Shown here in pieces: positions 20,567 to 32,368 of a DNA stretch of 64,000 nucleotides (the stretch's first letter is position 1; the number at the start of each line of letters is the position of its first letter). Source of the stretch: Rhodospirillaceae bacterium (lineage in GTDB: Bacteria > Pseudomonadota > Alphaproteobacteria > Rhodospirillales > JABHCV01); contig JACNJU010000090.1 in assembly GCA_014382375.1 (NCBI GenBank), positions 1 through 64,000 of the forward strand. Reading direction: 5' to 3'. The translations under genes and the position numbers were made by a program. Under the pieces are notes generated by a model that saw nothing but the letters and a program-made list of their open reading frames with translations, did no database searches and had not been told where the DNA came from.

Positions 20567-21790
20567 GTGTCCATTTCGGCCTCTCCCTTACGCCTGAGCG
20601 TAATTTTGTGCCTGGCTGAGATTGTTGGTATGACCGGTTTTTCGGTCTTTCCCGCTCTGTTGCCCGGATTTATCCATGAGTGGTCCTTAACCAATACGCA
20701 AGCGGGCTGGATAAACGGCATTCTTTACGGCGGCTATTTGGTCTCTGTGCCGGTTCTGGTCAGCCTGACCGACCGGTTGCCGCCCAAGCGTATTTACTTC
20801 CTGTCCATGGCTCTAAGCGGCATCGCCTGTCTTGGTTTTGCCTTGTTTGCCGAAGGCCTGTGGACGGGATTGCTTTTTCGCGCCCTTATCGGCATCGGCC
20901 TTGCCGGTACCTATATGCCGGGGCTGAAGATTATCAGCGATCATATTGAAGGCCCCATTCAAAGCCGCGCCATTGCGTTTTATACGGCCAGTTTCTCTAT
21001 CGGTGCGGCGCTTTCGTTTCTGATGGCTGGCGAAATTTCCAGCCTTTATAACTGGCAATGGGCATCGATTGTCGCCGCTGGCGGGCCTTTACTGGCGATG
21101 ATGCTGGTCTCGCCGGTGCTGCCACGGGAACTTCCCGCAGATCATGAGGAACCGGACACCCACCTGCTTGATTTCAGGCCGGTGCTGAAGTGCCGCGCGG
21201 CAATGGGCTATGTTCTGGCTTACACGGCCCATAATTTCGAGTTGTTTAACTTGCGCTCGTGGATGGTCGCTTATCTGGTTTTCGCGCAGGGGCTGGTTGA
21301 GCCGGGTTATGAAATGTGGAGCGCTACGGCGGCGGCGACCTTTGTCACGCTACTTGGGTTACCATCAAGCGTTATCGGTAACGAGTTTTCCAACCGTTTC
21401 GGCAGGAATCGGGTGATCACCGTTGTCATGTTATCGTCCGCGGTGCTTTCGGCTGTTATCGGCTTTCTTGCCGGAAACGTTCCCTACTGGCTGATTATCG
21501 GGTTCTTTATTGTTTACGGAATTACGGTGACGGCGGACTCGGCGTCGATCACATCAGGTGTCGTCGCCGCAGCCCCCAAGGGATACCGCGGGGCGACCAT
21601 GGCGGTCCATTCCTGCATCGGGTTTTCAGGTGCTTTTTTGGGTCCGCTGGTGTTCGGGGTGATGCTTGATGTTGGTGCCAGCACCACGTTTGTGTCGCCC
21701 TGGGGGCTGGCTTTTGTTGTTACCGGACTAGCCGTCGCCATGGGACCGGTGGCTTTAAGGTTGTTTCGGGCTGACCCCAATCTCAAGTGA
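20567..21790 (+). CDS. MFS transporter
   Basis: A 407-residue, highly hydrophobic protein with about twelve predicted transmembrane helices and a cytoplasmic loop at mid-length. The segment SLTDRLPPKRIYFLS between helices 2 and 3 fits the MFS loop motif. The substrate cannot be told from the sequence; cyanate/nitrate-type MFS proteins look broadly similar. It starts with GTG at 20567 directly after the upstream stop, so it is probably translated with the SpoIIAA-like gene. Confidence 0.8.
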   Translation: MSISASPLRLSVILCLAEIVGMTGFSVFPALLPGFIHEWSLTNTQAGWINGILYGGYLVSVPVLVSLTDRLPPKRIYFLSMALSGIACLGFALFAEGLWTGLLFRALIGIGLAGTYMPGLKIISDHIEGPIQSRAIAFYTASFSIGAALSFLMAGEISSLYNWQWASIVAAGGPLLAMMLVSPVLPRELPADHEEPDTHLLDFRPVLKCRAAMGYVLAYTAHNFELFNLRSWMVAYLVFAQGLVEPGYEMWSATAAATFVTLLGLPSSVIGNEFSNRFGRNRVITVVMLSSAVLSAVIGFLAGNVPYWLIIGFFIVYGITVTADSASITSGVVAAAPKGYRGATMAVHSCIGFSGAFLGPLVFGVMLDVGASTTFVSPWGLAFVVTGLAVAMGPVALRLFRADPNLK

Positions 21791-21813
21791 AGACCGGGAC
21801 CAGCTCTGAAACG

Positions 21814-22740
21814 CTATTTCTTCGCCCAAACATCGCCGGCGACACTGATCAGCGCCGCTTTGATGGTGTTGGGGCTGTCCATGATATTCATGAAGCTGTT
21901 GTCACCCATCATCGCCAGATCAGGGAAGCTGATGGCGATGCGGAAACGCGCAGACAAGGCATAGACACGGTTGCCGGTAACCAGCATTTCATAGGGCAAA
22001 TGGGCTGAAGAGCGGATGTCCTTGAAGTCGATCTCGCTCATCAGGAATTTGTCATCCTGTTGATCGCCGGCACCCTTGGCGCCGTTCATGGCGACACCGA
22101 AAAGGACCTCTTCCTTGCCCGGAATATCAATCCGGTAAACTTTGGTGATACCGCTGGTACCTGCGGCAAGGCCTTTTTCGACGGCGGCGACGGCGTCGGT
22201 GTGGTTCAGAAAGCGTGACAGATAGTGCGGGTCGGTAAAGTATTCCATACCAAACATGTAGTGGTAATCGCGCAAGTCACTGTCGCTCATGCCGTCGCTC
22301 ATGCCGTATTCTTCTGTCTTGCCTAGCGCACCTTCAAGGGTCTTGGCGGCGAAGTCCAGATTGCCATCCATACGGTACGCCCCGGCCATGTAATAGGGAT
22401 TGGTGTAGGAGACCTGAATCTCACCTCCCTGATCAGTTATTGAAACCCGCTGGGCGGCACCGAAGCCGCCACGCTCTGACTTGGCGGCGGTTTGTTTCAT
22501 GGCGTCATTGGTGACAACAAGAATGGTGGCGGTTGGGTACGGGCTGTGAGTGCCGACAATTTCCAGTCCTGCGGCAGTCAGTTTGGTGCTGACTTCGGCG
22601 ACAGTGGCGGCCATTTCACCGGCCCCTTTTGAGGCCAGAACGAACGGTTTGTACTTGGGTTTCGATACGGCGGATGCATCGGCAAGGCTAAAATTAATAG
22701 CGATTATGGCCAACAGGGCCACCTTTAGAATTCTCTTCAT
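21814..22740 (-). CDS. Secreted protein of unknown function
   Basis: A 308-residue protein beginning with a clear signal peptide (MKRILKVALLAIIAINFSLADASA), so probably periplasmic. I chose the ATG at 22740 because GGGGAGGA lies just upstream and it places the signal peptide at the N-terminus; the open frame itself reaches 22839. The mature part has no motif I recognise. Notable segments are YTNPYYMAGAYRMDGNLDF and FGMEYFTDPHYLSRF, the first hinting at ligand binding. It is transcribed towards the MFS gene, and xerC lies upstream on the same strand. Confidence 0.7.
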   Translation of the reverse strand: MKRILKVALLAIIAINFSLADASAVSKPKYKPFVLASKGAGEMAATVAEVSTKLTAAGLEIVGTHSPYPTATILVVTNDAMKQTAAKSERGGFGAAQRVSITDQGGEIQVSYTNPYYMAGAYRMDGNLDFAAKTLEGALGKTEEYGMSDGMSDSDLRDYHYMFGMEYFTDPHYLSRFLNHTDAVAAVEKGLAAGTSGITKVYRIDIPGKEEVLFGVAMNGAKGAGDQQDDKFLMSEIDFKDIRSSAHLPYEMLVTGNRVYALSARFRIAISFPDLAMMGDNSFMNIMDSPNTIKAALISVAGDVWAKK

Positions 22741-22849
22741 TGGACGTCCTCCCCTTACTTTACAAGTTGCTAAAGTATAGAAGGCTGGCGCTGGAAGATA
22801 GGTAGTATCATGCGCACACAGAAAAAGCATTAATTTCAACTACTTAGGT

Positions 22850-23818
22850 TTAATGCCGGTTTCTGGCCCGTGGATGGGCTTGTTTGTAGACGGCGCTCAG
22901 ACGTCCCGCATCGACATCCGTATAGCGCTGGGTTGTCGATAGTGAAGCATGTCCCAGAAGCTCCTGAATGGTGCGCAGGTCACCACCACCGCTTAACAGA
23001 TGGGTAGCAAAGCTATGGCGCATGGCGTGTGGTGTCGCTGATTCGGGCAGACCCAGAAGGTGGCGCAGATTGCGCACCTGTTTCTGGAACACGCCGGGGT
23101 TCAGTCGCTTGCCACGGGCACCAACAAACAGGGGGCCATCGGGTGCCAATGTAAAGGGGCAGGCATCGATATAGGCCTTAACCGCCTCGACGACGACCGC
23201 AAGCAAGGGCACAACCCGTTGCTTGTTGCCCTTGCCGGTAATCACCATGGCTTCACCGCTCGGTGCCTCGTTGCGATTCAGGTCCAGAGCTTCTGAAATA
23301 CGTAAACCACAACCATAAAGCAGGGTCATCAGGGCGACGTCGCGTTTGCCAATCCATGGTTCAAGCGCCAATTCATCAATCGCCGAGACCGCTTCCAGGG
23401 CGTCTTCTTCAGTTAAGGCCTTGGGAATCGATTTTGGTAATCTGGGGGTACGCAGCCCATTGATGGCCGCATTATGGGCAAGCTCGCGACGTTCCAGGAA
23501 CCGAAAGAAATTGCGGAGTGTTGACAGTCCGCGCGCCATTGAAGCACGGGATAGTCCGTCGGCGTTGCGGCGGGCCAGAAAGCTTCTGAAATCGGCGGTT
23601 TTTAACTTTTCCAGATCCTTTAACCCGGCAGGAAAACCCAAGTGATCATTCAGGAAGGATAAAAAGAAGCCCAGGTCGCGCCCGTAGCCATCGATGGTAT
23701 GACGCGAACAGCGTCGCTCATGGATCAGCCAGTCGCGCCAGCTTTCAATGGCCGAAAGGACGCCCGGTTCGGCTTTTAGTAAGTTTAGTTCTTTGTCGCC
23801 AGACATTTGTCGATACAC
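22850..23818 (-). CDS. xerC: Tyrosine recombinase XerC
   Basis: A 322-residue site-specific recombinase that resolves chromosome dimers with XerD at dif. The SAM-like N-terminal domain has RRCSRHTIDGYGRDL. The catalytic set is complete: Arg in GCGLRISEAL, Lys in GKGNKQR, HxxR in HAMRHSFATHLL, His in LLGHASLSTTQ and Tyr in RYTDVD. The N-terminus overlaps the end of the DUF484 gene, a pairing also seen in gammaproteobacteria. The initiator may be the ATG at 23818 or at 23806. Confidence 0.92.
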   Translation of the reverse strand: MYRQMSGDKELNLLKAEPGVLSAIESWRDWLIHERRCSRHTIDGYGRDLGFFLSFLNDHLGFPAGLKDLEKLKTADFRSFLARRNADGLSRASMARGLSTLRNFFRFLERRELAHNAAINGLRTPRLPKSIPKALTEEDALEAVSAIDELALEPWIGKRDVALMTLLYGCGLRISEALDLNRNEAPSGEAMVITGKGNKQRVVPLLAVVVEAVKAYIDACPFTLAPDGPLFVGARGKRLNPGVFQKQVRNLRHLLGLPESATPHAMRHSFATHLLSGGGDLRTIQELLGHASLSTTQRYTDVDAGRLSAVYKQAHPRARNRH

Positions 23819-24501
23819 CGCTCCAAAACCCTGGCCAGAAAGCCGATCAGTTCTGTGCCCTGACCGGGGTAAAAAGCGCTTCCTCTGGAACCAAGGGCGA
23901 GCAGACCGGGTGGCGTTTGGTGTCCAGGTCTGAGCCTGGCCAGCGCTGCAGAATGGACAAGTCCCGCCCCTTCGCCAAACAGGCCGCCATCGTCGGCGAC
24001 ATCGCGCATTAACAGAACATCCTGATCGGCTCCCAGATGGCGTTCGACATCGCCCGGCAGGAAGCGGATGACTCCGGTTGACATTAGTTCTGTACCCGGT
24101 GCATTGGCCGGTTCAAAACCGATTTTGGCGACATCAATATCCAAGAGCAGGGGGAAGTCTTCGGAAATGACCCTGAAAAGCTGGTTGAAATTGGTCGCTG
24201 ACAACAAAGCCAGTACGGCGGTATGGGTGCGGGTCTGGATAGACATGTTGGTGCGGCTGGTTTCGATGACGTCCTGGGCGCAGTCGCGCAGGTTATCGAT
24301 TTCGCCGCGCAGTTGCTCAAGCATGAATTGCTGCATGTCAGCAACACTGTCGCCGCTCCAGCGGGACGGAGCCACCATGTTTTTTAAAATTTCAGGATTG
24401 CGGGTCAGATAATCAGGGTTTTCGGAAAGAAAGTCGCTGACCTGCTCTTCACTCAAGCCGCTGCTGGTTTCACTGGCGGCATCATTTTTAAGTCCACTCA
24501 T
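23785..24501 (-). CDS. DUF484 (GAF-like) protein
   Basis: A 238-residue protein of the DUF484 family that accompanies xerC. SEEQVSDFLSENPDYLTRNPEILKNM is the family opening. A coiled region then leads into a GAF-like fold (FRVISEDFPLLLDIDVAKIGFE and GLLALGSRGSAFYPGQGTELIGFLA). The function is not established. I chose the ATG at 24501 (AGGAACACCTGAAG upstream); the open frame up to 24567 would overlap the divergent priA start. Confidence 0.82.
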   Translation of the reverse strand: MSGLKNDAASETSSGLSEEQVSDFLSENPDYLTRNPEILKNMVAPSRWSGDSVADMQQFMLEQLRGEIDNLRDCAQDVIETSRTNMSIQTRTHTAVLALLSATNFNQLFRVISEDFPLLLDIDVAKIGFEPANAPGTELMSTGVIRFLPGDVERHLGADQDVLLMRDVADDGGLFGEGAGLVHSAALARLRPGHQTPPGLLALGSRGSAFYPGQGTELIGFLARVLERCIDKCLATKN

Positions 24502-24547
24502 CTTCAGGTGTTCCTGTCCTCTACTAGATTCGCTTAAAGTGTACCCC

Positions 24548-26749
24548 ATGCCCGAGTCTCCTGCCAAACACTGTCATCTTCCCGGTTCGCGTGTCGCCGT
24601 GCTGCTGGCCCTTCCCCTGCCTGTGCCGTACGACTACCGGGTCGCTGAAAACATGACCCTTGAAGACGGCGATTTCGTCCGTGTACCACTGGGCAGACGC
24701 GAAGTCAGCGGGGTCGTTTGGGCTGCGGGTAGCGACGCCGTCGCAGAGAGCAAGATCAGGGAAGTGCTGGAAAAGCTGGCGATAACGCCCTTGAACGGGA
24801 ATTTCAGACGCTTCCTTGATTGGGTCGCCCATTATACCGTCTCGCCCCCCGGTGCGGTTTTGAAAATGGCGATGAGCGTGCCTGCGGCCCTTCAACAACC
24901 AAGGCCGGTTATTGCTTACGAACTGAACCCGGTCATGCCTGACATTAAAATAACGGCGGCGCGGCAGCGGGTGCTTGATATCCTGAAAGATGGTCAGCCA
25001 CCCAGAGCAGGGGCAGAACTGGCACGTGAAGCGGCGGTCGGAACGTCCGTCGTCAGTGGCCTGGTCAAGGCTGGTGCCCTGTTTTCTGTAGAGATCCAGC
25101 CAAATTTTGCCGTCGCCAGACCGGATGGTGAACATCCGGGCCCTGACCTGTCGCCGACTCAGGCTGAAAGCGGAACCATCCTGGCCGGGGATGTGAGCAA
25201 AGGCGGTTTCGCCGTCTCGTTACTTGATGGGGTGCCGGGATCGGGTAAAACGGAAGTCTATTTTCAGGCTATCGCCGAGGCCCTGAAGCAGGGCCGACAG
25301 GCTTTGGTGTTGCTGCCGGAAATTTCCCTGAGCGCCCAATGGCTGAACCGCTTTAAACGTCGTTTCGGCACCGCCCCAGCCCAGTGGCATTCGGATTTGA
25401 CACCGGCCACCCGTCGCGACACCTGGCGCGCCGTCAGTGAAGGCCGCGCCAGGGTCATCGTCGGGGCGCGTTCGGCCCTGTTCCTGCCTTTCAGGAATCT
25501 CGCCCTGATTGTCGTCGACGAGGAACATGAAGGGGCGTTCAAACAGGAAGAAGGGGTTATTTATAATGCCCGCGACATGGCCGTGGTCCGGGCCAGTCTT
25601 GCCGATATCCCGATCGTACTGGCATCGGCGACGCCGTCCCTTGAATCGGTGGTTAATGCGAAAGCCGGAAGGTACCGTTTGTTGCATTTGCCTGAGCGCC
25701 ATGGCGGTGCCGAATTGCCCGATGTTTCGCTTATTGATATGCGGGCCGAAGCACCTTCCGGCGGGCGCTGGCTTTCTCCGGTGCTGGTAGGGCAGTTGAA
25801 GGAAACATTCGCCGCCGGTGAGCAGGCAATGTTGTTTCTTAATCGCCGCGGCTATGCACCGCTAACGCTGTGTCGCACCTGTGGCCACCGCTTCGCCTGT
25901 CCCAACTGCAGCACCTGGCTTGTCAGTCACCGTCGCGGGGCAGGGAAGATGCAGTGTCATCATTGTGGTTATGTGACGCCGATGCCTGAAACCTGTCCGT
26001 CTTGCCAAAAGGATACGCTGGCCGCCTGTGGCCCAGGTGTTGAGCGTCTGGCCGAAGAGGTTGCCGACTTGTTTCCGACGATCCGCACCGATATTGCCGC
26101 CAGTGATTCCATTTCCGGGCCGAAGGCGGCGGCGGAACTGGTGGCGCGAATTGAAGCCCACGAGGTCGATTTAATCATTGGCACCCAGATTATCGCCAAG
26201 GGTTATCATTTTCCGCTTTTGACGCTGGTTGGGGTGGTTGATGCGGATTTGGGTCTTTCAGGCGGCGATTTACGCGCCGCCGAACGGACATACCAGTTAC
26301 TCTATCAGGTCGCAGGAAGGGCCGGTAGGGCCGAGCACCCGGGCCGGGTGGCGCTGCAAACATACATGCCCGATCATCCGGTCATGCAGGCGTTACTATC
26401 GGGCGAGCGTGAACGCTTTATTGAAACGGAAACCAAAGCCAGAGAACAATTTGATATGCCGCCGTTCTCAAGGCTGGCGGCGGTTATCGTTTCGGGTCCT
26501 TTTGAGAGCGAAGTGGATAAGGTTGCAGCCCAGCTGGGCCGTAGAGCGCCTGACTATAAAGACGTTATGATTCTGGGCCCGGCGACGGCCGCGCTGGCCA
26601 GGATCAGGGGACGCCATCGCAGACGGTTTCTGGTCAGGGCGGCAAAACAGGTTGATATTCAGGGGTTGCTTAACGACTGGTTGGCGCAGGTCCCCGGAAG
26701 CGGCAAAGTCCGTATCCAGGTGGATATCGACCCTTATAGTTTCCTGTGA
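24548..26749 (+). CDS. priA: Primosomal replication-restart helicase
   Basis: A 733-residue superfamily 2 DNA helicase that restarts stalled forks. It has Walker A GVPGSGKTE, Walker B variant VVDEEH, and the paired zinc motifs CRTCGHRFACPNC and CHHCGYVTPMPETCPSC inserted in the helicase core. The C-terminal helicase motifs include IIGTQIIAKGYHFP and QVAGRAGR. The ATG at 24548 and the GTG at 24539 are both in frame and neither has a good ribosome site. It is divergent from the DUF484 gene. Confidence 0.95.
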   Translation: MPESPAKHCHLPGSRVAVLLALPLPVPYDYRVAENMTLEDGDFVRVPLGRREVSGVVWAAGSDAVAESKIREVLEKLAITPLNGNFRRFLDWVAHYTVSPPGAVLKMAMSVPAALQQPRPVIAYELNPVMPDIKITAARQRVLDILKDGQPPRAGAELAREAAVGTSVVSGLVKAGALFSVEIQPNFAVARPDGEHPGPDLSPTQAESGTILAGDVSKGGFAVSLLDGVPGSGKTEVYFQAIAEALKQGRQALVLLPEISLSAQWLNRFKRRFGTAPAQWHSDLTPATRRDTWRAVSEGRARVIVGARSALFLPFRNLALIVVDEEHEGAFKQEEGVIYNARDMAVVRASLADIPIVLASATPSLESVVNAKAGRYRLLHLPERHGGAELPDVSLIDMRAEAPSGGRWLSPVLVGQLKETFAAGEQAMLFLNRRGYAPLTLCRTCGHRFACPNCSTWLVSHRRGAGKMQCHHCGYVTPMPETCPSCQKDTLAACGPGVERLAEEVADLFPTIRTDIAASDSISGPKAAAELVARIEAHEVDLIIGTQIIAKGYHFPLLTLVGVVDADLGLSGGDLRAAERTYQLLYQVAGRAGRAEHPGRVALQTYMPDHPVMQALLSGERERFIETETKAREQFDMPPFSRLAAVIVSGPFESEVDKVAAQLGRRAPDYKDVMILGPATAALARIRGRHRRRFLVRAAKQVDIQGLLNDWLAQVPGSGKVRIQVDIDPYSFL

Positions 26750-26853
26750 GCCGGATTATACAGGGTTACTCTTCAGTTTGCTAATATGCGGATGCCTGAT
26801 TTCCATTGGAATTCCGCCATTTTTCTGCAGTATATAAGTACTTATGAGTCATC

Positions 26854-26882
26854 TTGCATGGCCCAGATGAGTATGATAGATA
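26854..26882 (+). promoter_or_regulatory. Possible sigma-70 promoter of atpHAGDC
   Basis: TTGCAT (26854-26859) and TAGATA (26877-26882) are separated by 17 bases, 75 bases before the atpH start. Between them and atpH lies the palindrome CGCTTTAAAGCG (26900-26911), of unknown meaning. Confidence 0.4.
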
Positions 26883-26957
26883 ACAGTCAAATCGCCGGGC
26901 GCTTTAAAGCGTCTGTTTTAATAAATTAACGACTTTCGGACTTAAGGGATTTCCCAG

Positions 26958-27518
26958 TTGTCATCCGACAAATCAGGCACCAGTGGGCTGGCAGGCCGAT
27001 ATGCCTCCGCCATATTCGACTTGGCTGTCGCCAACAAACAGCTTGATGCTGTAACCGGCAACCTCGAACAGCTCAGCGCCATGATTGGCGAAAGTGAAGA
27101 TTTGCGCGTGCTTCTTGGCTCGCCGGTGATTTCACGTAACGATCAAAACAAGGCCATGTCGGCACTTGCCGAAAAAGCCGGTTTTGATGGGTTGACCCGT
27201 AATTTTATCGGCGTTGTCGCCGATAACCGTCGTCTATTCGTACTTCCGGCAATTATCGCCGCTTTTCAGGAAATTCTTAAAAGCCATCGGGGGGAAGCGA
27301 CTGCTGAAGTCGTCTCTGCTTCCGCACTTTCAGACAAACAGGTTAAAGCCCTTGGTGATCAGCTTAAAAAAGCGATAGGCACCAAGGTAACCATAGACAC
27401 TTCTGTTGATCCCGAACTGCTTGGCGGCCTTGTCGTCAAGGTTGGTTCGCGTATGATTGACAGTTCTCTTCGCACCAAGCTGCAACAGTTGCGGTTAGCC
27501 ATGATAGGGGTTGGATAA
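26958..27518 (+). CDS. atpH: ATP synthase F1 subunit delta
   Basis: A 186-residue stator subunit linking F1 to the b subunits. The N-terminal [15 protein letters not shown] and the C-terminal [23 protein letters not shown] are family signatures. The start is TTG at 26958 behind AAGGGAT. The stop overlaps the atpA ATG (TAATG). It heads an F1-only operon, as in other alphaproteobacteria where F0 genes lie elsewhere. Confidence 0.94.
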   Translation: MSSDKSGTSGLAGRYASAIFDLAVANKQLDAVTGNLEQLSAMIGESEDLRVLLGSPVISRNDQNKAMSALAEKAGFDGLTRNFIGVVADNRRLFVLPAIIAAFQEILKSHRGEATAEVVSASALSDKQVKALGDQLKKAIGTKVTIDTSVDPELLGGLVVKVGSRMIDSSLRTKLQQLRLAMIGVG

Positions 27519-29050
27519 TGGACATCCGGGCGGCGGAAATTTCCGCTATTCTCAAGGATCAGATCAGCAATTTTGGGACCGAGGCGGAAGTCGCCGAAGT
27601 CGGACAGGTTCTTTCAGTCGGTGACGGTATCGCCCGCGCCTACGGACTGGACAATGTTCAGGCCGGTGAAATGGTTGAATTTCCAGGTGGCATCAAAGGC
27701 ATGGCCTTGAACCTGGAATCCGACAACGTCGGTATCGTTATTTTTGGTGATGATCGCACCATCAAGGAAGGCGATACGGTTAAACGAACCGGCGCTATTG
27801 TTGATACACCTGTCGGCAAGGGCTTGCTCGGCCGTGTCGTTGACGGCCTTGGCAACCCCATTGACGGCAAAGGCCCGATTGTCGATGCCGAACGAATGCG
27901 TGTTGAAGTCAAGGCGCCGGGTATTATCCCGCGTAAATCCGTGCATGAACCCATGCAGACGGGCCTTAAGGCCATTGATAGCCTGATCCCCATTGGCCGT
28001 GGTCAGCGCGAATTGATCATTGGTGACCGCCAAACGGGCAAGACCGCCATTATCATGGACACCATCATCAACCAGAAAGTAACCAACGACGCGGCCAAGG
28101 ATGAAAGCGACAAGCTGTTCTGTATCTATGTCGCCATCGGCCAAAAGCGCTCGACCGTTGCCCAGATTGTTAAAACCCTTGAAGAAAACGGCGCATTGGA
28201 ATATTCCATCGTCGTCGCCGCCACAGCGTCGGAACCGGCACCGCTTCAGTTCCTGGCCCCCTACACCGGTTGCACCATGGGTGAATACTTCCGCGATAAC
28301 GGTATGCACGCGGTTATCTGTTATGACGATTTGTCCAAACAGGCCGTTGCTTACCGGCAGATGTCGCTGCTGCTTCGCCGTCCGCCGGGACGTGAAGCTT
28401 ACCCAGGTGACGTTTTCTACCTGCATTCACGCCTTTTGGAACGCGCCGCCAAGATGAACGAAGACAATGGCTCTGGTTCACTGACTGCATTGCCGGTTGT
28501 TGAAACCCAGGCCTCGGACGTTTCGGCCTATATCCCGACCAACGTGATCTCCATCACCGATGGCCAGATCTTCCTGGAAACGGAACTGTTCTATCAGGGC
28601 ATCAGGCCAGCCGTGAACGTTGGTATTTCGGTGTCTCGTGTTGGTTCTGCCGCTCAGGTCAAAGCCATGAAGAAGGTTTCAGGCTCAATCAAACTGGAAC
28701 TGGCCCAGTACCGTGAAATGGCGGCTTTTGCGCAATTTGCTTCCGATCTTGATGCCTCGACCCAACGTTTGCTGGCCCGTGGTGCCCGCCTGACTGAAGT
28801 TCTCAAGCAGGGTCAATTCGTGCCTTACCCAGTTGAAGAGCAGGTTGTTGTCATTTTCGCCGGTGTTAATGGTTATCTTGATGGTATCGAGACGGATGAA
28901 GTCACCCGCTTTGAGCAATCACTGCTTGATGATGTGCGCGCCAACGGCCTCGACATCCTTGCATCCATTCGCGATAGCGGAGACCTGAGCCAGGAGACCG
29001 AAGACAAGCTCAAGGAATTCCTCGCAAAATTCACCAAGGCTTTTGCTTAA
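27518..29050 (+). CDS. atpA: ATP synthase F1 subunit alpha
   Basis: A 510-residue non-catalytic nucleotide-binding subunit. It has P-loop GDRQTGKTA, the [29 protein letters not shown] region, and the start [16 protein letters not shown]. Length and motifs are standard. It is translationally coupled to atpH. Confidence 0.97.
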   Translation: MDIRAAEISAILKDQISNFGTEAEVAEVGQVLSVGDGIARAYGLDNVQAGEMVEFPGGIKGMALNLESDNVGIVIFGDDRTIKEGDTVKRTGAIVDTPVGKGLLGRVVDGLGNPIDGKGPIVDAERMRVEVKAPGIIPRKSVHEPMQTGLKAIDSLIPIGRGQRELIIGDRQTGKTAIIMDTIINQKVTNDAAKDESDKLFCIYVAIGQKRSTVAQIVKTLEENGALEYSIVVAATASEPAPLQFLAPYTGCTMGEYFRDNGMHAVICYDDLSKQAVAYRQMSLLLRRPPGREAYPGDVFYLHSRLLERAAKMNEDNGSGSLTALPVVETQASDVSAYIPTNVISITDGQIFLETELFYQGIRPAVNVGISVSRVGSAAQVKAMKKVSGSIKLELAQYREMAAFAQFASDLDASTQRLLARGARLTEVLKQGQFVPYPVEEQVVVIFAGVNGYLDGIETDEVTRFEQSLLDDVRANGLDILASIRDSGDLSQETEDKLKEFLAKFTKAFA

Positions 29051-29074
29051 ACACCGGATCGGACGCACAGTCTT

Positions 29075-29968
29075 ATGGCAAATCTGAAAGACCTGAGAAT
29101 CCGGATCACCAGCGTCAAGTCGACGCGGAAGATCACGTCGGCCATGAAAATGGTTGCCGCATCCAAGCTCAAACGGGCGCAGAACGCGGCGGAACAAGGT
29201 CGCCCTTATGCCGAACGAATGGAACGCATGTTGGGGGAATTAACCTCAAGCCTGTCGACCATGGACGGAGCGCCGAAATTGCTTTCAGGTAGCGGTGCGG
29301 ATGACACCCATCTGATCGTCGCCATTACCGCTGATCGTGGCCTGTGCGGCGGTTTTAACGGATCGATCATCCGTGAAGCCAAGCGTCGGGTTTTGGATTT
29401 GCAGGCACAAGGTAAAAAGGTCAAAATTCTTTGCCTTGGTCGTAAAGGCCGCGATGGCCTGAACCGTGATTTCCCGAAAGATATAATCGATACCCTGGAA
29501 GGTCTGACCAAGACCGGCGTCGAGTATGAAATGGTTAGTGATGTGGCGGGTAATCTGGTCGAACGTTTCGAGGCCGAAGAATTTGACGTCTGTACAATCA
29601 TCTACAACCGTTTTGTTTCAGCGATTTCTCAGGATGTTACGATCCAGCAAGTGATTCCGTTCCCGGTTCCCGAAGCGGACGAGAAAGACGACGCTTCTGA
29701 TAAATCGCAGAACGCCATGTATTTGATGGAACCCTCGGAAGAAGAAATCCTTGATGAGTTGCTGCCGCGTAATTTGTCGGTGCAATTATTCAGGGCGCTT
29801 TTGGAAAGCAATGCATCGGAACACGGTGCCAGGATGAGCGCCATGGACAATGCAACCCGCAATGCCGGCGATATGCTCGACGATTTGACCATGACCTACA
29901 ACCGTACCCGTCAGGCCGTCATAACCAGCGAACTGATAGAAATCATCTCCGGCGCAGAGGCCCTTTAA
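29075..29968 (+). CDS. atpG: ATP synthase F1 subunit gamma
   Basis: A 297-residue central rotor shaft. The N-terminal helix [26 protein letters not shown] and the C-terminal helix [26 protein letters not shown] are conserved, as is [10 protein letters not shown]. It connects F1 catalysis to the c-ring. Confidence 0.96.
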   Translation: MANLKDLRIRITSVKSTRKITSAMKMVAASKLKRAQNAAEQGRPYAERMERMLGELTSSLSTMDGAPKLLSGSGADDTHLIVAITADRGLCGGFNGSIIREAKRRVLDLQAQGKKVKILCLGRKGRDGLNRDFPKDIIDTLEGLTKTGVEYEMVSDVAGNLVERFEAEEFDVCTIIYNRFVSAISQDVTIQQVIPFPVPEADEKDDASDKSQNAMYLMEPSEEEILDELLPRNLSVQLFRALLESNASEHGARMSAMDNATRNAGDMLDDLTMTYNRTRQAVITSELIEIISGAEAL

Positions 29969-30015
29969 AGGTCGCGCTGGCAAAGTTAATTAAGAAGGCA
30001 TTTTTAGGAGCCTGA

Positions 30016-31443
<1,428 letters not shown>

Positions 31444-31457
31444 GTTAGGATTGTTCG

Positions 31458-31859
31458 ATGGCCGAAGAAAAAATAGAACTGGAAATAGTTACTCCGGCCA
31501 AGCTGCTGTTCAGCGGTGTTGCGGACATGGTTGTCGTTCCCGGTGGGGAAGGCGATTTTGGTGTGCTGACCGGTCACGCGCCGATGCTCTCAACCGTGCG
31601 GGCCGGAACCATTGATATTTATGAAGATGACAAAATCACGGCCCAGGTATTCGTTGAAGGCGGCTTCGCCGAAGTGACGGACGAGCGATGCACGGTGCTT
31701 GTCGAGACGGCGATGATGGTTGCCGACATTGACAAGGCGGCAGCCGAAAAGCGTTTGAACGACGCCAAAGCGGCTCAAAGTGCTGACAGTGATCATGTTG
31801 ATGGTCTGGACAGCCCTGAAGTCACAGCCGCCGAAGCGATGGTTTCTGCCGCCGATTAA
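31458..31859 (+). CDS. atpC: ATP synthase F1 subunit epsilon
   Basis: A 133-residue rotor subunit that also inhibits ATP hydrolysis. The beta-sandwich domain LEIVTPAKLLFSGVADMVVVPGGEGDFGVLTGHAPMLS is typical. The C-terminal helical part is short. It ends the F1 operon. Confidence 0.94.
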   Translation: MAEEKIELEIVTPAKLLFSGVADMVVVPGGEGDFGVLTGHAPMLSTVRAGTIDIYEDDKITAQVFVEGGFAEVTDERCTVLVETAMMVADIDKAAAEKRLNDAKAAQSADSDHVDGLDSPEVTAAEAMVSAAD

Positions 31860-31885
31860 TTTTATCAATAAAGTAGAGTGCGATC

Positions 31886-32368
31886 ATGACGCTCTATCTT
31901 GTTCAGCATGGTGACGCCCTTGGCAAAGCCCAGGACCCTGAGCGCCCTTTAAGCGACAAGGGCCTGCGGGACGTGCGAACCATGGCCTCGTTCCTGGCCG
32001 AAAGTGGGGTCAGGCCCAGGCGTATCATCCACAGTGGCAAAACCCGGGCTATGGAAACAGCGATGCTGCTCTACGAAGGTATTGGTGATGGAGTCGTCGA
32101 GGAAATTGATATTGGTCTATCGCCTAACGATCCGACAGGGCCCCTGAAAGATTTGGCCGAAAGCTGGGACGCGGATATTATGGTCGTTGGCCACCTGCCG
32201 TTCATGGGTCGCATGGTAGCGCATCTTCTCGGCGCAGAGTCGGGACCCGCTCCTGTGGCCTTTGAACCTGGATCGGTGGCCTGCCTTCAAATGGTTGAAG
32301 ATGGAAACTGGAGAATACAGTGGATGATCAGGCCGTCACTTCTTCAAACGTTGAGGAACGGCACGTAA
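31886..32368 (+). CDS. sixA: SixA-type phosphohistidine phosphatase
   Basis: A 160-residue histidine-phosphatase-superfamily protein close to SixA (LYLVQHGDA..., RPLSDKGLRDV, IIHSGKTRAMETA, VVGHLPFMGR). The catalytic motif reads QHG rather than RHG, so the usual arginine is glutamine, as also in some SixA relatives. The second histidine (VGHLP) is present. It likely removes phosphate from histidine phosphotransfer proteins. It directly follows atpC, and its 3' end overlaps the convergent hemerythrin gene by 25 bases. Confidence 0.82.
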   Translation: MTLYLVQHGDALGKAQDPERPLSDKGLRDVRTMASFLAESGVRPRRIIHSGKTRAMETAMLLYEGIGDGVVEEIDIGLSPNDPTGPLKDLAESWDADIMVVGHLPFMGRMVAHLLGAESGPAPVAFEPGSVACLQMVEDGNWRIQWMIRPSLLQTLRNGT